Shown here: in pieces, positions 11,428 through 23,102 of the stretch
How positions within the stretch are numbered: the stretch's first letter is position 1
Layout: every line of letters starts with the position of its first letter
Origin: Pyropia yezoensis
Taxonomy: Eukaryota > Rhodophyta > Bangiophyceae > Bangiales > Bangiaceae
NCBI GenBank assembly: GCA_009829735.1
Contig: CM020619.1
Coordinates: forward strand, 27,678,063-27,742,062
DNA: 64,000 nt
Reading direction: 5' to 3'
Made by a program: the position numbers and the translations under genes
Notes under the pieces: model-generated
The model's database searches: none
What the model was told of the DNA's origin: nothing
Seen by the model: the letters and a program-made list of their open reading frames with translations, nothing else

Positions 11428-11989
11428 ACCACCTCTCCCGCTCTCCTTCTCCTCCCCTTCTTCCCCCTCGACTCCCCCCTTCGCGCCACGCACTTTCGCG
11501 AGCGAGAGAGGCGGCGGCCGCTGCCGCGGCCGCCGCAGACGCGTTAACAAGCAACCTGTTGCGTTGCTGGGAATGCCGGAGGAGCGACCGGGGCGGCGCC
11601 GTCGCTGCCGCGTCAGAAACAGCCCCGTTGACGAAGATGGCCGGAGGGGCGACGTAGGCGGGCACGTCGAGCCCGCCGCCGCCGTGGCCACCTTCACTGC
11701 CGCCTCCGCGTCCGCTGCCGTGAGCTTCGCGGCCACCGCCGCCGCCGCTACGGGCTCCACTGGGGGGACCCGCTGGCGCAGCAGTCACGGTCGACGATGC
11801 GCGAGCTTGCGGCCCGCGACGACCTCGCCGCCTGGGACTGCGCGAACGCACATCATGTGCTTATGATAAGTGGAAGTAATACATCAAATGCATTTTGTCT
11901 GACACACCAAGAAGAAGAGAACAAGTCAACAACTGCAGAAGATGTCGTGCAGGCAACCAATGAGCATGAGCATAAAATATAGAACCAAG

Positions 11990-13237
11990 CTACACAGACG
12001 ACGCTGCCGCGCCACTCGCCACAGCATGCACCTTCTGGACAGCCGCCGCAACGCTGGGCAGCATCGACGGCTCCTCATCCGAAGGGATGTCGCAGCATAA
12101 CCAGTCGGCCACCTGAGCTGCAGAAGCACTGCCCGACAACAAAACAAACTCACGCACGTGGAAGCGTGTCGCACCCCCGACGAAAAACGCCGTCAAGCGC
12201 CCATCCGCACCCTCGAGGTCAGACGCGCAAAACAAAGAGAGAGACACGCGGTGGGCAACCAGAACGGGCGACAGGCGTGAGAATGACGCGCTAAAAAAAC
12301 GGGGAAGCGGAGAGGAGAAAGCCTCACGCGTACCCGCGGGCCAAGCACTAGGCGTAAGCTCCTTGACGGGCTCGACGGGCCCATTCACATTGTGGCCGAG
12401 AGACCGCAAGATGGCTCGCCACCGCCGCAACGGCTGGGGCCCTGGCGAGGCAGAGACGGACCGAGGCGTACGGGTGGCTGCAAGGCCTTCCTTTCGAGAT
12501 GCGGCTCGAGAGGGTACTCCCGCTCGCGTCCGCTGCTGGGCTATGGCCGCCGCATAGTCCTAGATCCGCCTGGGACGCGGGGACGGCTCACCCTCGTCAG
12601 TTGACGGCGCCGCCAACATAGCACCCCCAACGAAGGTCTCAACGGGTTCCAGCCCCGTCTGGTCCTCCATCGCCGCCGCCGCCCGAAGATTCGCGGTGAC
12701 GGCGCCGTCATCAGTCCCGGCGGTCAGAGCATCAAACGCAGGTCGGTTGGGCTCATCCAACAGGGCCGCCAGGCTGCCCTGCACCTCGAGGACGACGACG
12801 ACGTCCTTGAGATCGCCCAGCACAGATTGAAGCGAATTCTGACGAAGTCGGACGGCGGCGGCGTCCATCTTTGTCCGCCGAACCGCACTGTGGGCTGCGG
12901 ATGTTTTGGCGCCTTCGATGAGGATGTTCATGAGACCGACAGTCATCTTAGGGCACGCGAAATCTTGTACTTCGACACCGCGACGAAGAGTCTTGCGAGT
13001 GAAGGCCCCTCCATCGCCCTTCCGCCAGCGGTCAGCGACGAAGGACTGCGTCTGCGTCTGTTGTCCAACTGCGTAACAGTTGGTGCAGACCTTCTTGCAT
13101 ACGCAGTTATGCGTCATGCAAAGGTGATGCAAGGAAGAACTCGTGGTCGATCGGCAACGAGTGCCGGCAAAGCCGCTCCGACAGCGGTTACCGACGCGCG
13201 TCGTGGGCGGGCGGCCCCACGAGTCCACAAATCCCAC
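11990..13237 (-). CDS. Hypothetical gene, probably spliced (two coding blocks)
   Basis: Two blocks on the minus strand look genuinely coding. The first is 13140-12560, which opens with a Cys-rich segment (CMTHNCVCKKVCTNC). It then has amphipathic helical sequence (KMTVGLMNILIEGAKTSAAH, RLRQNSLQSVLGDLKDVVVV) and an acidic tail. The second is about 12220-11990 in another frame (GADGRLTAFFVGGATRFHVR, VADWLCCDIPSDEEPSMLP), ending at a stop at 11990. Between them is non-coding sequence with pyrimidine tracts. I could not fix donor and acceptor sites or the start. Further exons may lie at 13240-13700. No family recognised; the cysteines could bind zinc. Confidence 0.4.
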
Positions 13238-14200
13238 AAGTCATGATGACTGGCCCGCGCCGGCGGAGGCCGGGGGGGGGGGGGGGGGGGGGGGGGTTGT
13301 GGTGGATAAGTGGACTGGCTCAGGCGGCTCAGGCGCGGAGTTGGCGTCGGGGGAATGAGGACACGCGAGCGTGTCAGAGCCCAGAGGTGGAGAGGACGAC
13401 GCACGGGTGGTACCCTCATCGTGGAGGGCGTCCCCCGTGCCTCGAACCCGCTGCCGCCCGTGCCAATCAGATTTTTTCACTGAAATCATCTGTCGATGCT
13501 TCATTGGAATTTGGCCGTTGAGATACTTGCACGGTCTGAGAGCCCGACCTGCTGCAACCTGCGCCTCGTCGCGCCGTTCGTGCCTTCGCACACCACGCGC
13601 CGTCGAGGGGAATGTCCCCGCAGCAGTCTGCCGTGGCCAGAGGCCCGCCTACAGCCTCTCCAAACAACAGCCGGGGGCATCGCCAGCCACTGGCCACCTT
13701 CTACCCCCTCCCCCTCACCCGCTGCAGGCAGTCTGTGTAGAAGCCCTCCTCCCCCTCGCCATTGCTGCAGACCTAGCGTATGGTGTTGGCCTGCAGGACA
13801 CGCTGGCCTACGGCAGACCCCCCCCCCCTACTCTTCCTTCATCATGCCCCTCCGCCTTCGAGCGAACCACTCCTTTCCTCCCCCCCGCTGCCCCCACCAG
13901 CACAGCTCCCGCTTCCAAGACCATCTTCAACCCCCGTACCTCATCTCCCCTACGGCTCAAACGTCGATGATGCGGTCCGGGGAGGGTGTTGTGGTGCGAG
14001 CGCGCACTCGGCCGGCCACGGTGGCATGGTGGCGCGTGAGAGGCAGGCAGGCCGGACTCACACAGCCACCAGAGCGGCTCATCAACGCAGAGCCCCATCT
14101 CCAATCCCCCTGCCCCACATTGACAAGGACGCGAGCGGTGTCAGAAGCCGTTGCGAACCTCCCTACGCGCCCCTCACGCCTTGACCCCCAACCCTCCTCC
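13238..14200. other. Spacer with a 25-nt G run
   Basis: G run at 13272-13296. The rest is C-rich with proline-coding frames. No frame is convincing, though short minus-strand stretches near 13450-13560 could be upstream exons of the preceding gene. The last 20 bases before the LTR repeat the TTGACCCCCA found just inside the LTR. Confidence 0.5.
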
Positions 14201-14669
14201 TGTGGCAGTATTGACCCCCAGGTAGGGGGGCAGCACGTGCCATGCAAGGGGCGGCAGGCCACTAGCCTGATCCGTTCCTCCCCCTGCATTTGGGTCCATA
14301 TTCCCTAAGTTTGGGATAGTTAGCTTAGTAGTAAATCCAACTTGGATTTGAGGGTTTTCTGCATTTATCGTCTTGAATTTTCGTGTGGCCCGGTGGGCAG
14401 GTGCTGGGGTGGGAGATTCTGAGTGGCGAGATTCTGAGTGGACCCTGGGGGGATAAGGGGAGGGACAGCGGGGCTTGGCCCTGCGTCCCCGTCCCGACCA
14501 AGAAACTGTTGGACCACACACCATCCTCTTGTTTGTCCGTGGGGGGTTTGCCCCACAACAGGGACAGAGTGTGTGCGACTTGCACTTCTTCCGGTTCCCC
14601 CGACACGGGAGGCAGCCCTAGCACACCGCCCCAACTTGGGTGCCGTGTGTGCTTGTGGTTTTTGCCACA
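14201..14669 (+). repeat. 5' LTR of chromovirus
   Basis: The LTR starts TGTGGCA and ends TGCCACA, a 7-bp perfect inverted terminus with TG...CA ends. The first 337 bp recur at 23103-23439. A short internal duplication GAGATTCTGAGTGG lies at about 14414-14442. The end at 14669 is inferred from the terminal inversion and the PBS that follows, since the 3' copy is lost in the gap. The earlier CCACA at 14557 was considered but is a shorter match and has no PBS after it. Confidence 0.85.
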
Positions 14670-14671
14670 TT

Positions 14672-14689
14672 TGGTGGAGCAGCAGGGGA
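14672..14689 (+). promoter_or_regulatory. Primer-binding site
   Basis: TGGTGGAGCAGCAGGGGA lies two bases after the LTR end. TGG pairs with a tRNA CCA tail, and the rest would pair with a tRNA whose acceptor 3' strand is CTGCTCC followed by discriminator A. I cannot name the tRNA. Confidence 0.7.
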
Positions 14690-14788
14690 TAGAGGTAAAC
14701 TTTACCTCCGGGTGCACCCGGGTGTAGGGGGCCCTCTGTCTCAGAGGAACGGTGGTCTTGGACCGTGTCATACGGATCGTCAGCCAAC

Positions 14789-16735
14789 ATGGCTAGCTCG
14801 GACCCCCCGTCGTCCGGGGAGTACACGGGTGACGCACGTACTTCAGTGCCTTTGAATACTGGTGAGACACAGGTGGGTTTACCTGGGGTCGCAGAGGGAC
14901 TAGAGGTCCCTCAAGCCAGCAGGACTGGAAGTACGGGCGGGCAACAGGCCACCCCGACTCAGTCGGGAGTTCACTCGGGTGACACTTCTGATGTGGGTGG
15001 GCCGAAGTCTGGCCACCGCGTGGTATACTCAACGGGAACGTCCCAAGGGGTGAGGACTGTCCCCGCGGGTTCCAATCGGGTTGGAGCCAACATTGGCTTG
15101 GAGTCGTCGCCAACTAGGCTTTCGGAGGACGGTGGACCTCCGTTGGTCGGCGATGGGCTCGCGCCCATGCCCCCGGTTGAGACCCCTGAGGAACGTGGTT
15201 ACCCCTCAGGTGGACTCCCGGAGGCGGACCGAGACTCAACTGGAGTCGTCAATCCACTCCTCGCGGAAACTGTCCGTCGGGAGGCGACCAATGTGTTGCG
15301 GCAGACTTTGCCGGACCTGGTGGTCACGATGACGAATACTATTCTGAATCAGATTGTGGCGAGTTTGCCAGATGGCCTTAATGTCCAGACCGGATTGGGG
15401 CTTTCGAGCCCGCAGGCGCAGGGGGAATCCCCCCTTACGCCTATCTCTGGTCGCCCCGAACTGGGGGCGACACCTGTGACTCCCAACGAGGGAGCCACAC
15501 CATACTCGGTGGGGCGTACGCCCTTCACGGGGGAGTTCCCCCCGGAAAGGCCGGCGGCTACACCAAGCGCGCCGCGCCGGACTACAGGCACTGAGAGTGA
15601 ACTTACCCCAGTGCCACAGCGGCTGTTCCCTCAACGTGAGGTGCCGCCCAAGATCCAGGTAGCCAACCCGGTCTACCAGAGGATCTTTGACTGTGAGACC
15701 TACGCCCTCCACAACAAGTCGGTGGCGTATGGTCCTGACCAGGCCCGAGCCATGGGCCGTGCCAAGAAGAATGCACTTCATTCTTTTGGGCACAAAGCGG
15801 AGTGGGACGGAACTCCCCCCCTCCGTGTCTTTGAGTTCCTACGTCGTTTCACAAAAGCCTGTGACGACAATGCCATAAGTGAAGGCATGGCTTTTTACAT
15901 GCTACAGGAGTTTACGAAGGGCGACCTACGGACAGAACTTATGTCCGTCATGCCCAGCTCCTCAAGTGGAGGCGCTGGGGAGGTGACGTCCTATTTGGAG
16001 CTCGTCAACTGGTTGTTGAGAGCCATGGTTGATGAAGCAGCGTTGGCTTCTCAAGTCGAGGAGTTTACGCAAGCCCATCAGGAAGAGGCGGAGGACGAGT
16101 TGTCCTTTGCGGAGCGAGTCCGTAAGCTCAACAATCTTTGTGGGTTTCTTCATCCACAAGTTGTGGTGAAGAGTCGGTTTGTGGAGGGACTCCATTGGTC
16201 AGTCCGGATGGAGACCCGCGAGCATAACACTGCCCGGGCGACCCTGGCCGAGTTGGCCAGGTTCGCCTATCGCAGAGGCGAGGCCTACCGCAAGTTGCGG
16301 GAGGAACAACGCCAGGAGCGTCAGGCCGAGTTGGCCAAGGAACGGGAGGAGGCGCGCCAGGCCAGAGAGTTGAGAGAGGCACGCCGAATCCGCAAGGAGA
16401 GGGTGGTAGCTGCCGTGGGAACTTCCCAGGGTATCCCTTCGTCTTCCCCAGTTGGGAAGACCCCTCCCGGACCGGACCATCGGTGTTGGAACTGCAACTC
16501 CGATGGTCACTGGGCATATGATTGCCCCAAGTTGAGTAAACGCATCCAACAACTTGTTAAAAATGCGAGTAAGAAGTCGGCTACGAACGAAGTACGTTCA
16601 CGCCGCGAGGGTGGGTCTCGACCGGTGGTGGCGGTCGCCACACCCTCGGCGGAGGGGGCGGACACGTCGTCCTCGGACTCGTCGTCTTCCCCTTCGCCCT
16701 CAGATTCGGACGCCAAGTCGGCGGGAAACGAATGA
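14789..16735 (+). CDS. gag: Gag polyprotein of chromovirus
   Basis: Structural protein that packages element RNA. The start chosen is ATG 14789 (context CCAACATGG), giving 648 aa. The frame extends eight codons further upstream but without ATG. Residues 1-290 are Ser/Pro/Gly/Thr-rich. A capsid-like helical domain follows (about 340-490). Next is a charged Arg/Glu/Ala coiled-coil-like stretch (about 495-545). A CCHC zinc knuckle CWNCNSDGHWAYDC lies at about 566-579, and the tail is serine/acidic-rich. The stop overlaps the pol start in the tetranucleotide ATGA at 16732-16735. The frame is intact. Confidence 0.9.
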   Translation: MASSDPPSSGEYTGDARTSVPLNTGETQVGLPGVAEGLEVPQASRTGSTGGQQATPTQSGVHSGDTSDVGGPKSGHRVVYSTGTSQGVRTVPAGSNRVGANIGLESSPTRLSEDGGPPLVGDGLAPMPPVETPEERGYPSGGLPEADRDSTGVVNPLLAETVRREATNVLRQTLPDLVVTMTNTILNQIVASLPDGLNVQTGLGLSSPQAQGESPLTPISGRPELGATPVTPNEGATPYSVGRTPFTGEFPPERPAATPSAPRRTTGTESELTPVPQRLFPQREVPPKIQVANPVYQRIFDCETYALHNKSVAYGPDQARAMGRAKKNALHSFGHKAEWDGTPPLRVFEFLRRFTKACDDNAISEGMAFYMLQEFTKGDLRTELMSVMPSSSSGGAGEVTSYLELVNWLLRAMVDEAALASQVEEFTQAHQEEAEDELSFAERVRKLNNLCGFLHPQVVVKSRFVEGLHWSVRMETREHNTARATLAELARFAYRRGEAYRKLREEQRQERQAELAKEREEARQARELREARRIRKERVVAAVGTSQGIPSSSPVGKTPPGPDHRCWNCNSDGHWAYDCPKLSKRIQQLVKNASKKSATNEVRSRREGGSRPVVAVATPSAEGADTSSSDSSSSPSPSDSDAKSAGNE

Positions 16736-19700
16736 CCGTTGGAGCTGGTCGTCCGAAGCTCACAACGGCAGCCTCGGCCAAGTGGGCCAAAAGGACGAAT
16801 CAACCGTGTCGGATACTGCGGCGACCTAAGGGAGTCCGCCCACCTCGGGTAGGACTCCCCAAGAACGTAAACCCACGTCGGGTCATCGCGGTGCTGACGG
16901 GTGAGAACTTCCAGGTGGCTGGACGGGTGCAACTTGCCCCCGGCCGTGCATGCTGTACCCGTATCGTACTTGATACCGGGTCAGGAGCCTCCTTGATACG
17001 CAAGTCGCTATTACCAAAGGAGGTGAAGCTCCAACGCTGGAGGTCCAAAGCTGACCATATGATTGACATCAATGGTGGGGTACTTCCCATCGTTGGTGCC
17101 GTGACCCTACCAACTAGGTTGGCGACCCATGAGGTCGACGTGACCTATGGCGTAGTTGAGAATATATCGGTACCCCTGCTTCTGGGTACCCCTTATGTTG
17201 TTACACAAGTGCCTTTGATTTGTGGCCCTGAGTACTGGGTCAAGTTGATGAATGGGGAGACTATCCCCATCCTTGGTAAGGGAAAGTCTGTGGCTCCTGT
17301 GACAGTCTCACAGTCGAAGCCTGTTTGCTCTGTGAGGGAAGGGTTTACTGCTACCCTGCGTTTAGTTCGCAAAGTCACGTTGTCCCCCAACTCGGTGGCG
17401 CACGTTGATGTTGTAACTGATTTTACGGGGAACGGGTTGGTGCACCCTCACCCCCGTCTTGCTCGCAAGCACCAAGTGCATGTTGCCCTTGGCACGATGG
17501 ACTCCAAAGCCGGAGTCCCGTGGAGGTTCCAGGTGATGAACCTGAGCCCGACGCCCAAGTACTTCAAGTCGGGAGCCAAGTTCGGCTGTATCGACCAACA
17601 CGAGGGACCGGTAGTAGCGGTCACCCTCAACGCGGGCGCAAGTAGCGACCCGAAGTCCGGAAAGGAGAAGCATCAAACCAAGTCGGCCGCCTCTCCTCGA
17701 CCCCATGTGAACATGGAGGGTGTCCCCCCCAGGTTGAGGGTTCAAGTTGACCGCCTCTTGGACCAATATCACAAGCTGTGGGATGGTCAATTGGGACTCA
17801 TGAGAGCCACTCAACACCGGATCGAGTTGAAGCCCGGTGCACCCCCTATACGCCAACAACCGTATAGGGGAGGACCTCGTTCAAGGGCCCTCGTTAAGGA
17901 GCAAGTTGCTCGCATGGAGGCCCTCGATGTGATCGAGGCCAGCAACGCCGAGTGGGCGAGTCCGGTGGTTATCGTCCCCAAAGTTGATGGGACCCCCCGG
18001 TTTTGTATCGACTACCGTAAGCTCAACGAGAGCACGGTGAAGGACAGTTATCCCCTACCTAGGATGGATGACTGTCTGGACTCTCTGGGGGAGGCAAACG
18101 TGTTCTCTACCCTGGACTGTAACGCGGGGTACTGGCAAATTCCCATTGCCCCGGAGGACAGGCATAAAACTACCTTTACCTGTCACTGTGGTACCTACCA
18201 GTGCAAACGCCTACCGTTTGGTCTGTGTAACGCGCCGGCAACTTTCCAGCGCGCTATGGACATGATTCTGGCCGGAGTACGGTGGCAGATCTGTCTTGTG
18301 TACCTAGACGATATCATTGTGTTCTCCCGAAGTCCAGAGGAACACATTGGCCATCTTGGCCAGGCGTTCAAGCTACTTGCTGACGCCGGAGTGTCACTGA
18401 AGGCGAGTAAGTGCCACCTCTTTACTCAAGAGGTGGAGTACTTGGGACATGTTGTCCATCCGGGGCGTCTCAGTGTTGACGAGAAGAACTTGAGGACCAT
18501 TCGTAAGGCTCAGTACCCCCGGACCCAGACCCAGATGAGGAGCTTCCTCGGGATGTGTAACGTGTACCGACGTTTCTCCAAGGGCTTCGCCAAGGTGGCG
18601 AAGCCGTTGAATGAGCTAGTGAGCTCAACGCTACCGAAGAACCTGCCTCCCCCAAGTCGGGTGGAGCAGGAATCCATTGAGACTCTTCGGGACCTTCTGC
18701 TGAAGCCCCCCATCTTGGCTATTCCCAGGTTGGGAGGCCACTACATCCTGGATGTGGACGCTAGCTACGACCAACTTGGTTGTGTGTTGCTTCAGCAGCA
18801 GCCGGACAAGGAGTACTTGCCGGTGGGATACTTTAGTAAGGGGCTGAACTCGGCCGAGAAGAACTACGGAGTCACCGAGTTGGAAGGACTCGCAGTGGTG
18901 TGGGCGGTGACGTCACTTCGTCACTACCTGGAGGGTGAGAAGTTCCTCATCCGCTGTGACCACCGCGCGTTGCAGTTCATCTTTAAGACGGACTGTACGA
19001 ACACTCGTCTCAACCGGTGGAGGGTGCGACTGGCACCCTTCAACTTTGACATTGAGTACCGACCTGGCAGGCAACATGCCCTTGCCGACGGCCTCTCTCG
19101 GGTACCTACCGAGGGGCTGGACACTAACCCAGTCGATGAGGACATCCCCATCGTGGGGGTAGTCACGCGCTCGGGTCAGGCGTTGAACCCCGAGGCGCCA
19201 GGGAACAAGAAGTACTTGCCCCTGTCCCTGGACGAGGTGGTGAAGGCCCAGGCCGAGGATCCCTTCTGCAAGTCGCAGAGGGATATACTGGATACGGTGG
19301 TTGAGACGCGCTTCTTTCTGGGAGACGATGGCCTCCTCATGAGGAGGGGGGTATTCCAGGGGACCGAACAACTTGTCGTCCCCGCATCCCTCAAGGACAG
19401 TATCCTTGAGAGGGAGCACAACGCTCCCACGGGTGGACACCTGGGGTCTAGTAAACTGTACCAGACCCTGAGGACCAGGTACTACTGGCCGTCCATGGTG
19501 GTGGACATCTACAGTTGGGTGGCTGCCTGCACAAGTTGTGCACAGAATCGTCTGATGGAACGGCGGCCTAGTACGGCTATGCTATTGTTCCCGGCCAAGG
19601 AGCCCTTCGCCGCGTTGGCGATGGACATCCTTGGGCCACTGCCCGTGACCGAGGAGGGCAACCAGTACCTCCTGGTCATCTGTGACCGCTTCACGAAACT

Positions 19701-20714
19701 TACGCGAGCGATCCCACTGGCAGAGATCACTGCCATGTCGGTCGTGTCAGCCTTCCTAGATCACTGGGTTGCCGCGTATGGCATCCCAGATAGTACACTA
19801 TCGGACAATGGACCGCAATTTGCGTCTGTACTGTTTCAGGGAGTGCTGGATATGTTGGGGGTTAAGGCAAACTATGCCACCCCTACCACCCACAAACTAA
19901 TGGGCAGGTGGAGCGCTTCAACAAAACTATTGTTAGGCAGCTACGCCACTATGTGAGTGAGCACGTAAAGACGTGGGACCAATACATTTCTATCCTTACT
20001 ACTGCCTACAATTCGCAGGTTCACTCATCTACAGGGGAAGTACCCCTCGCTTTTGTGACCCCCCGTCGCGTGCGGTCTATTGCCGTGCGGCGGTCGCTCC
20101 CAACTAGGGAGGATGGTGGCAGTACGCCTACTCCTACTGAGAGTAAGGCGGAGTTCGCCGCTAGGCTTGAAAACCCCATCCCTAAAGTCAGGGCTGAGAT
20201 GGACAAAGCACAAAAGCGCTACAAGCGTACCTTTGACAAAAAGGTGCGCAATGCTAAACATGTCCCCGAGCAGGGTGACTGGGTGCTGGTACACTCGCAC
20301 ACCCCAACTGGGGGTAAGCTGGTATTCCAGACGAAGGGACCGTACCAGGTCCTTCGTACTGATGGGCGGCGCTTCACCATCGAAAGTGACGATGGGGTCC
20401 GCACAGTGAACGGACAGGACGTGGTCAAAGTTGCACCACCTCCTGCAGGAGACCCAGCTTGGGCGCGTGCGTTGGAATCGTGGCGCCTCCCCTCACTGCC
20501 TGCGGCCAAACAGGGCCCACAGGAGTACGTGTTCGATAAGTTCGTCGACCACGGATGGGATGAAGACACTGACCGCCTCATGTTGAGGGTGCGTTGGTTT
20601 GGCTACAAAGCCAAGGATGATACGTGGGAGTATGTGGAGGACCTTCCCGCTGAGAAGGTCCGGGCGTACTGTGCCCGGAATGAGATAGACCCTAACAGCC
20701 CTCCCTCAACGTGA
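16732..20714 (+). pseudogene. pol: Pol polyprotein of chromovirus, broken by one frameshift
   Basis: The start ATG at 16732 overlaps the gag stop and lies in the -1 frame relative to gag. Domains in order: aspartic protease with DTGSGAS at about residue 81; reverse transcriptase with YLDD at about 524; RNase H with its first Asp at about 676; integrase HHCC zinc domain from about 896; integrase core Asp residues at about 965 and 1025. Near 19880-19885 the homology leaves this frame (whose stop is at 19956) and continues in the next, which holds the third acidic integrase residue (19911) and a chromodomain (about 20522-20680) up to the stop at 20712-20714. Integrase is therefore truncated between its second and third catalytic residues. 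The rest looks intact, including all RT motifs. Confidence 0.9.
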
Positions 20715-20803
20715 GGGAAGGCCGAGTAACAGTGCCAAGAGAGTGCTTCAAGTCGAAGTGGTACGCAGAGTGGCTTTTAACTACAGCCCTAACCCTCACA
20801 CTC

Positions 20804-22935
20804 TCACAACAAAGGCAGCTGCCAACTAGGCACGCATGCTAGACTCTCCCACTCCACGGCCCCGCCCTCACGTGGAGGCGAGCGGCGAGACCCACGCCGA
20901 TAACGGTCTCCACTTGTTGGAGGGGGCGGCGGCTCCAAGTCGGAACCGTTGCGTCCCTCACGGTCGCGCAAGTGGCGCCGACCGTGGCCACTCTTCTGCC
21001 TGGTCTTGCGCGCAAGTTTGCGACGCAGACGCTGGACAGACTCCGTCTCCGACGGGGTAGAGGACTCCGAAACGGAGTAAGACAACTCGTCTTCCGATAC
21101 GGAAGGAGAGCGCCGCGAGTGTCGGCGACGACGGCGAGGAGGCGAGTATGCCCGGCTCGCGCGACGTTTGCCACGCCCAAGTGGGGCTGGCTGGGGCATA
21201 ATAGCCCCAATGCGAGCCAACCCGGCTGTCATAAACTCCGCCACCGACTCGCAACTCGCGGTCGCCACTGCAGTACGAACGCGCTCCTCAAGTTGAGGAG
21301 TCTCGGAACTCTGTAGGGTTGCGGTCGACGCGGCCAACCAGGAAATGGTGCGCACCAACGTGGTGATCATCATCTCTGAGGTTAGAGGCGTGGGCGGCAA
21401 CACCAACTTGGGGTATACCGTCAGGAGGGTGGCCCCCAAGTTGGGGGACACCGGGTGGAAGACTCCACGGCCACGCTGATCGGGATGCTCCCGTGAGGTT
21501 GGAAAGGAACAGGAGGAAGCGGAGGGGCCCGCCGAGGTGGCGGTACCCGGGTGTAACTGCGACCCCGACTTGGGGCCCCGCAGTGGGTTGAGTCATATGG
21601 TCATCATAGGACGGCACGGCCATAACTATGGGCTTGTCCGGGGGTGGCGCAGTGTGGCGATCCACCCCCGGGGCATACGGGTAGTCCCCGATGCCCAACC
21701 CCTCTCGTAGGACCACACGGCCATCGTGAAGTTCACGAGCGACCCACACGAACTGGCGAAGTGCGCCATCGTCCTTGGGCCCACGAGTGGGGCGGCGCAA
21801 CTTGTGCTCAATGCTCTCCCACTCGATAAACTTATGGAGCCGGAGCATCTCCTCAAGTAGAGTGAGTTGTCCTGATGAGCACCCCTCAGCAACTAGCTGA
21901 GGGGTGAGCTGTTCCAAACCTTGGAGGAGCCGGAGGGGGAGATGCCAGAGCATCCCCCGCCGCTGAACACAGGACACCCAGGTCGACATGACCTCGAGGA
22001 GCCACTGGGTGGCCAACATGGCCCACACCAGGTGATCAGGGGCAGCCGTCAACATGACGGAACCGAAGTGGTCAAGCAACCGTGGCTACAACTCCGGGAA
22101 CCCGTAGGGGACCTCAACTTGAGGCCACCACTCGGCTTCTTCGGATAGTACTGCTCCTTACTGGCAGCAGACTGTTGAGGAAACTCAAGTTGAGCCGAGG
22201 TCACCAAGTAGGGACCTCGCCGGAAGTCTTTCTCCATCCGCACATCAAAGTGATGAGTGTGCGGATCGGCCTCGTGGAGGTACGGTGGGCGAGTTGCCAC
22301 AGCGTCCCACGTGAAGGTCGGCAAGTCGCCGGTACCCGGGATAGTTCCCCCGCGGTCCACCGTGGCCTTGGCACGCTGAACGTCCTCAACCTCCTCATCG
22401 TCCAGGAAGGCAAACTGGTCCGTCCTGAAGCCGGCAGGGAACCCGACCCTACGGGGATATTTCTCCCGTAGGCGGTCCCATACCCGGCCCATCGCTGCGC
22501 CAAGTCGGCCACAGCGAAGAACAGTCAGCCCCTCCTCATAGAGAGGCCAAGCGGGGTAAAACCACCGCCCCAAGGCCTCACGCGGGACAACTTGTCCCGC
22601 CTCCGGGGGAGACCCCGCCGTCAACCCAAAGCCGGGTGACGCGGGAGTCCCGTCCCCCGGAGCGATCGCGGAGCCCCCGCCGGAAGTCCGGCGGGTGCTG
22701 CCCCGTAGGAGGTGTCCTCCATGCGCTCGTCAAGAGAGTCCGTCTCCACTCCCGGAGTCGCCATGGCTCTCCCCAAGTTGGGGAGAGACGCTCTGGCTAT
22801 CGCAGCACGAGACCCGCCTCGAGTTGAGGGGGACTCGGATCGTGGGTATACGGGTGGCCTCCCCAGCGTGGGGCGGCCCAGTGGAAGGTGAAGGGGAGGT
22901 GGTGGTGATGGTGAAGTGTGAACTGAGGAGAGCAA
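20804..22935 (-). pseudogene. Antisense ORF region between pol and 3' LTR
   Basis: Four overlapping minus-strand frames, 22935-22621, 22624-22049, 22079-21288 and 21451-20804, tile the region almost without gap in three reading frames. This suggests one ancestral antisense coding region of about 700 codons with frameshifts, or short introns. The protein has globular stretches (RTDQFAFLDDEEVEDVQRAK; LTLLEEMLRLHKFIEWESIE; TLVRTISWLAASTATLQSSE). Near the C-terminus is an Arg/Ser-rich domain (RAYSPPRRRRRHSRRSPSVS) followed by a serine/acidic and basic segment. I recognise no family. Extra antisense ORFs are known 3' of pol in some plant gypsy elements; function there is also unclear. Confidence 0.55.
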
Positions 22936-23090
22936 GCTGCCGAGTGGGCAAGCTTGAGGAGAGGGGCGGTCAACGTGACCGCCTCCACATCCGTGTTACG
23001 TACTCGATGGGGGACAGCAAGTCGCGCCCCCAACGCCGAGACGTGCGTTTACGCACCCCCTCACAGGGCCGACCGGGTCGGTCGGAACTG

Positions 23091-23102
23091 AGGAGAGGGG
23101 AG
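23091..23102 (+). promoter_or_regulatory. Polypurine tract
   Basis: AGGAGAGGGGAG lies immediately upstream of the 3' LTR start, the expected plus-strand primer position. Confidence 0.75.

Noticed and set aside
10638-11489. 283-codon minus frame over the SDR-like pseudogene
   Set aside because: It is the complement of the Rossmann-motif frame and shows no domain of its own.
14201-14557. LTR ending at CCACA 14557
   Set aside because: The TGCCACA at 14669 pairs with two more terminal bases and is followed at once by a TGG-starting primer-binding site.
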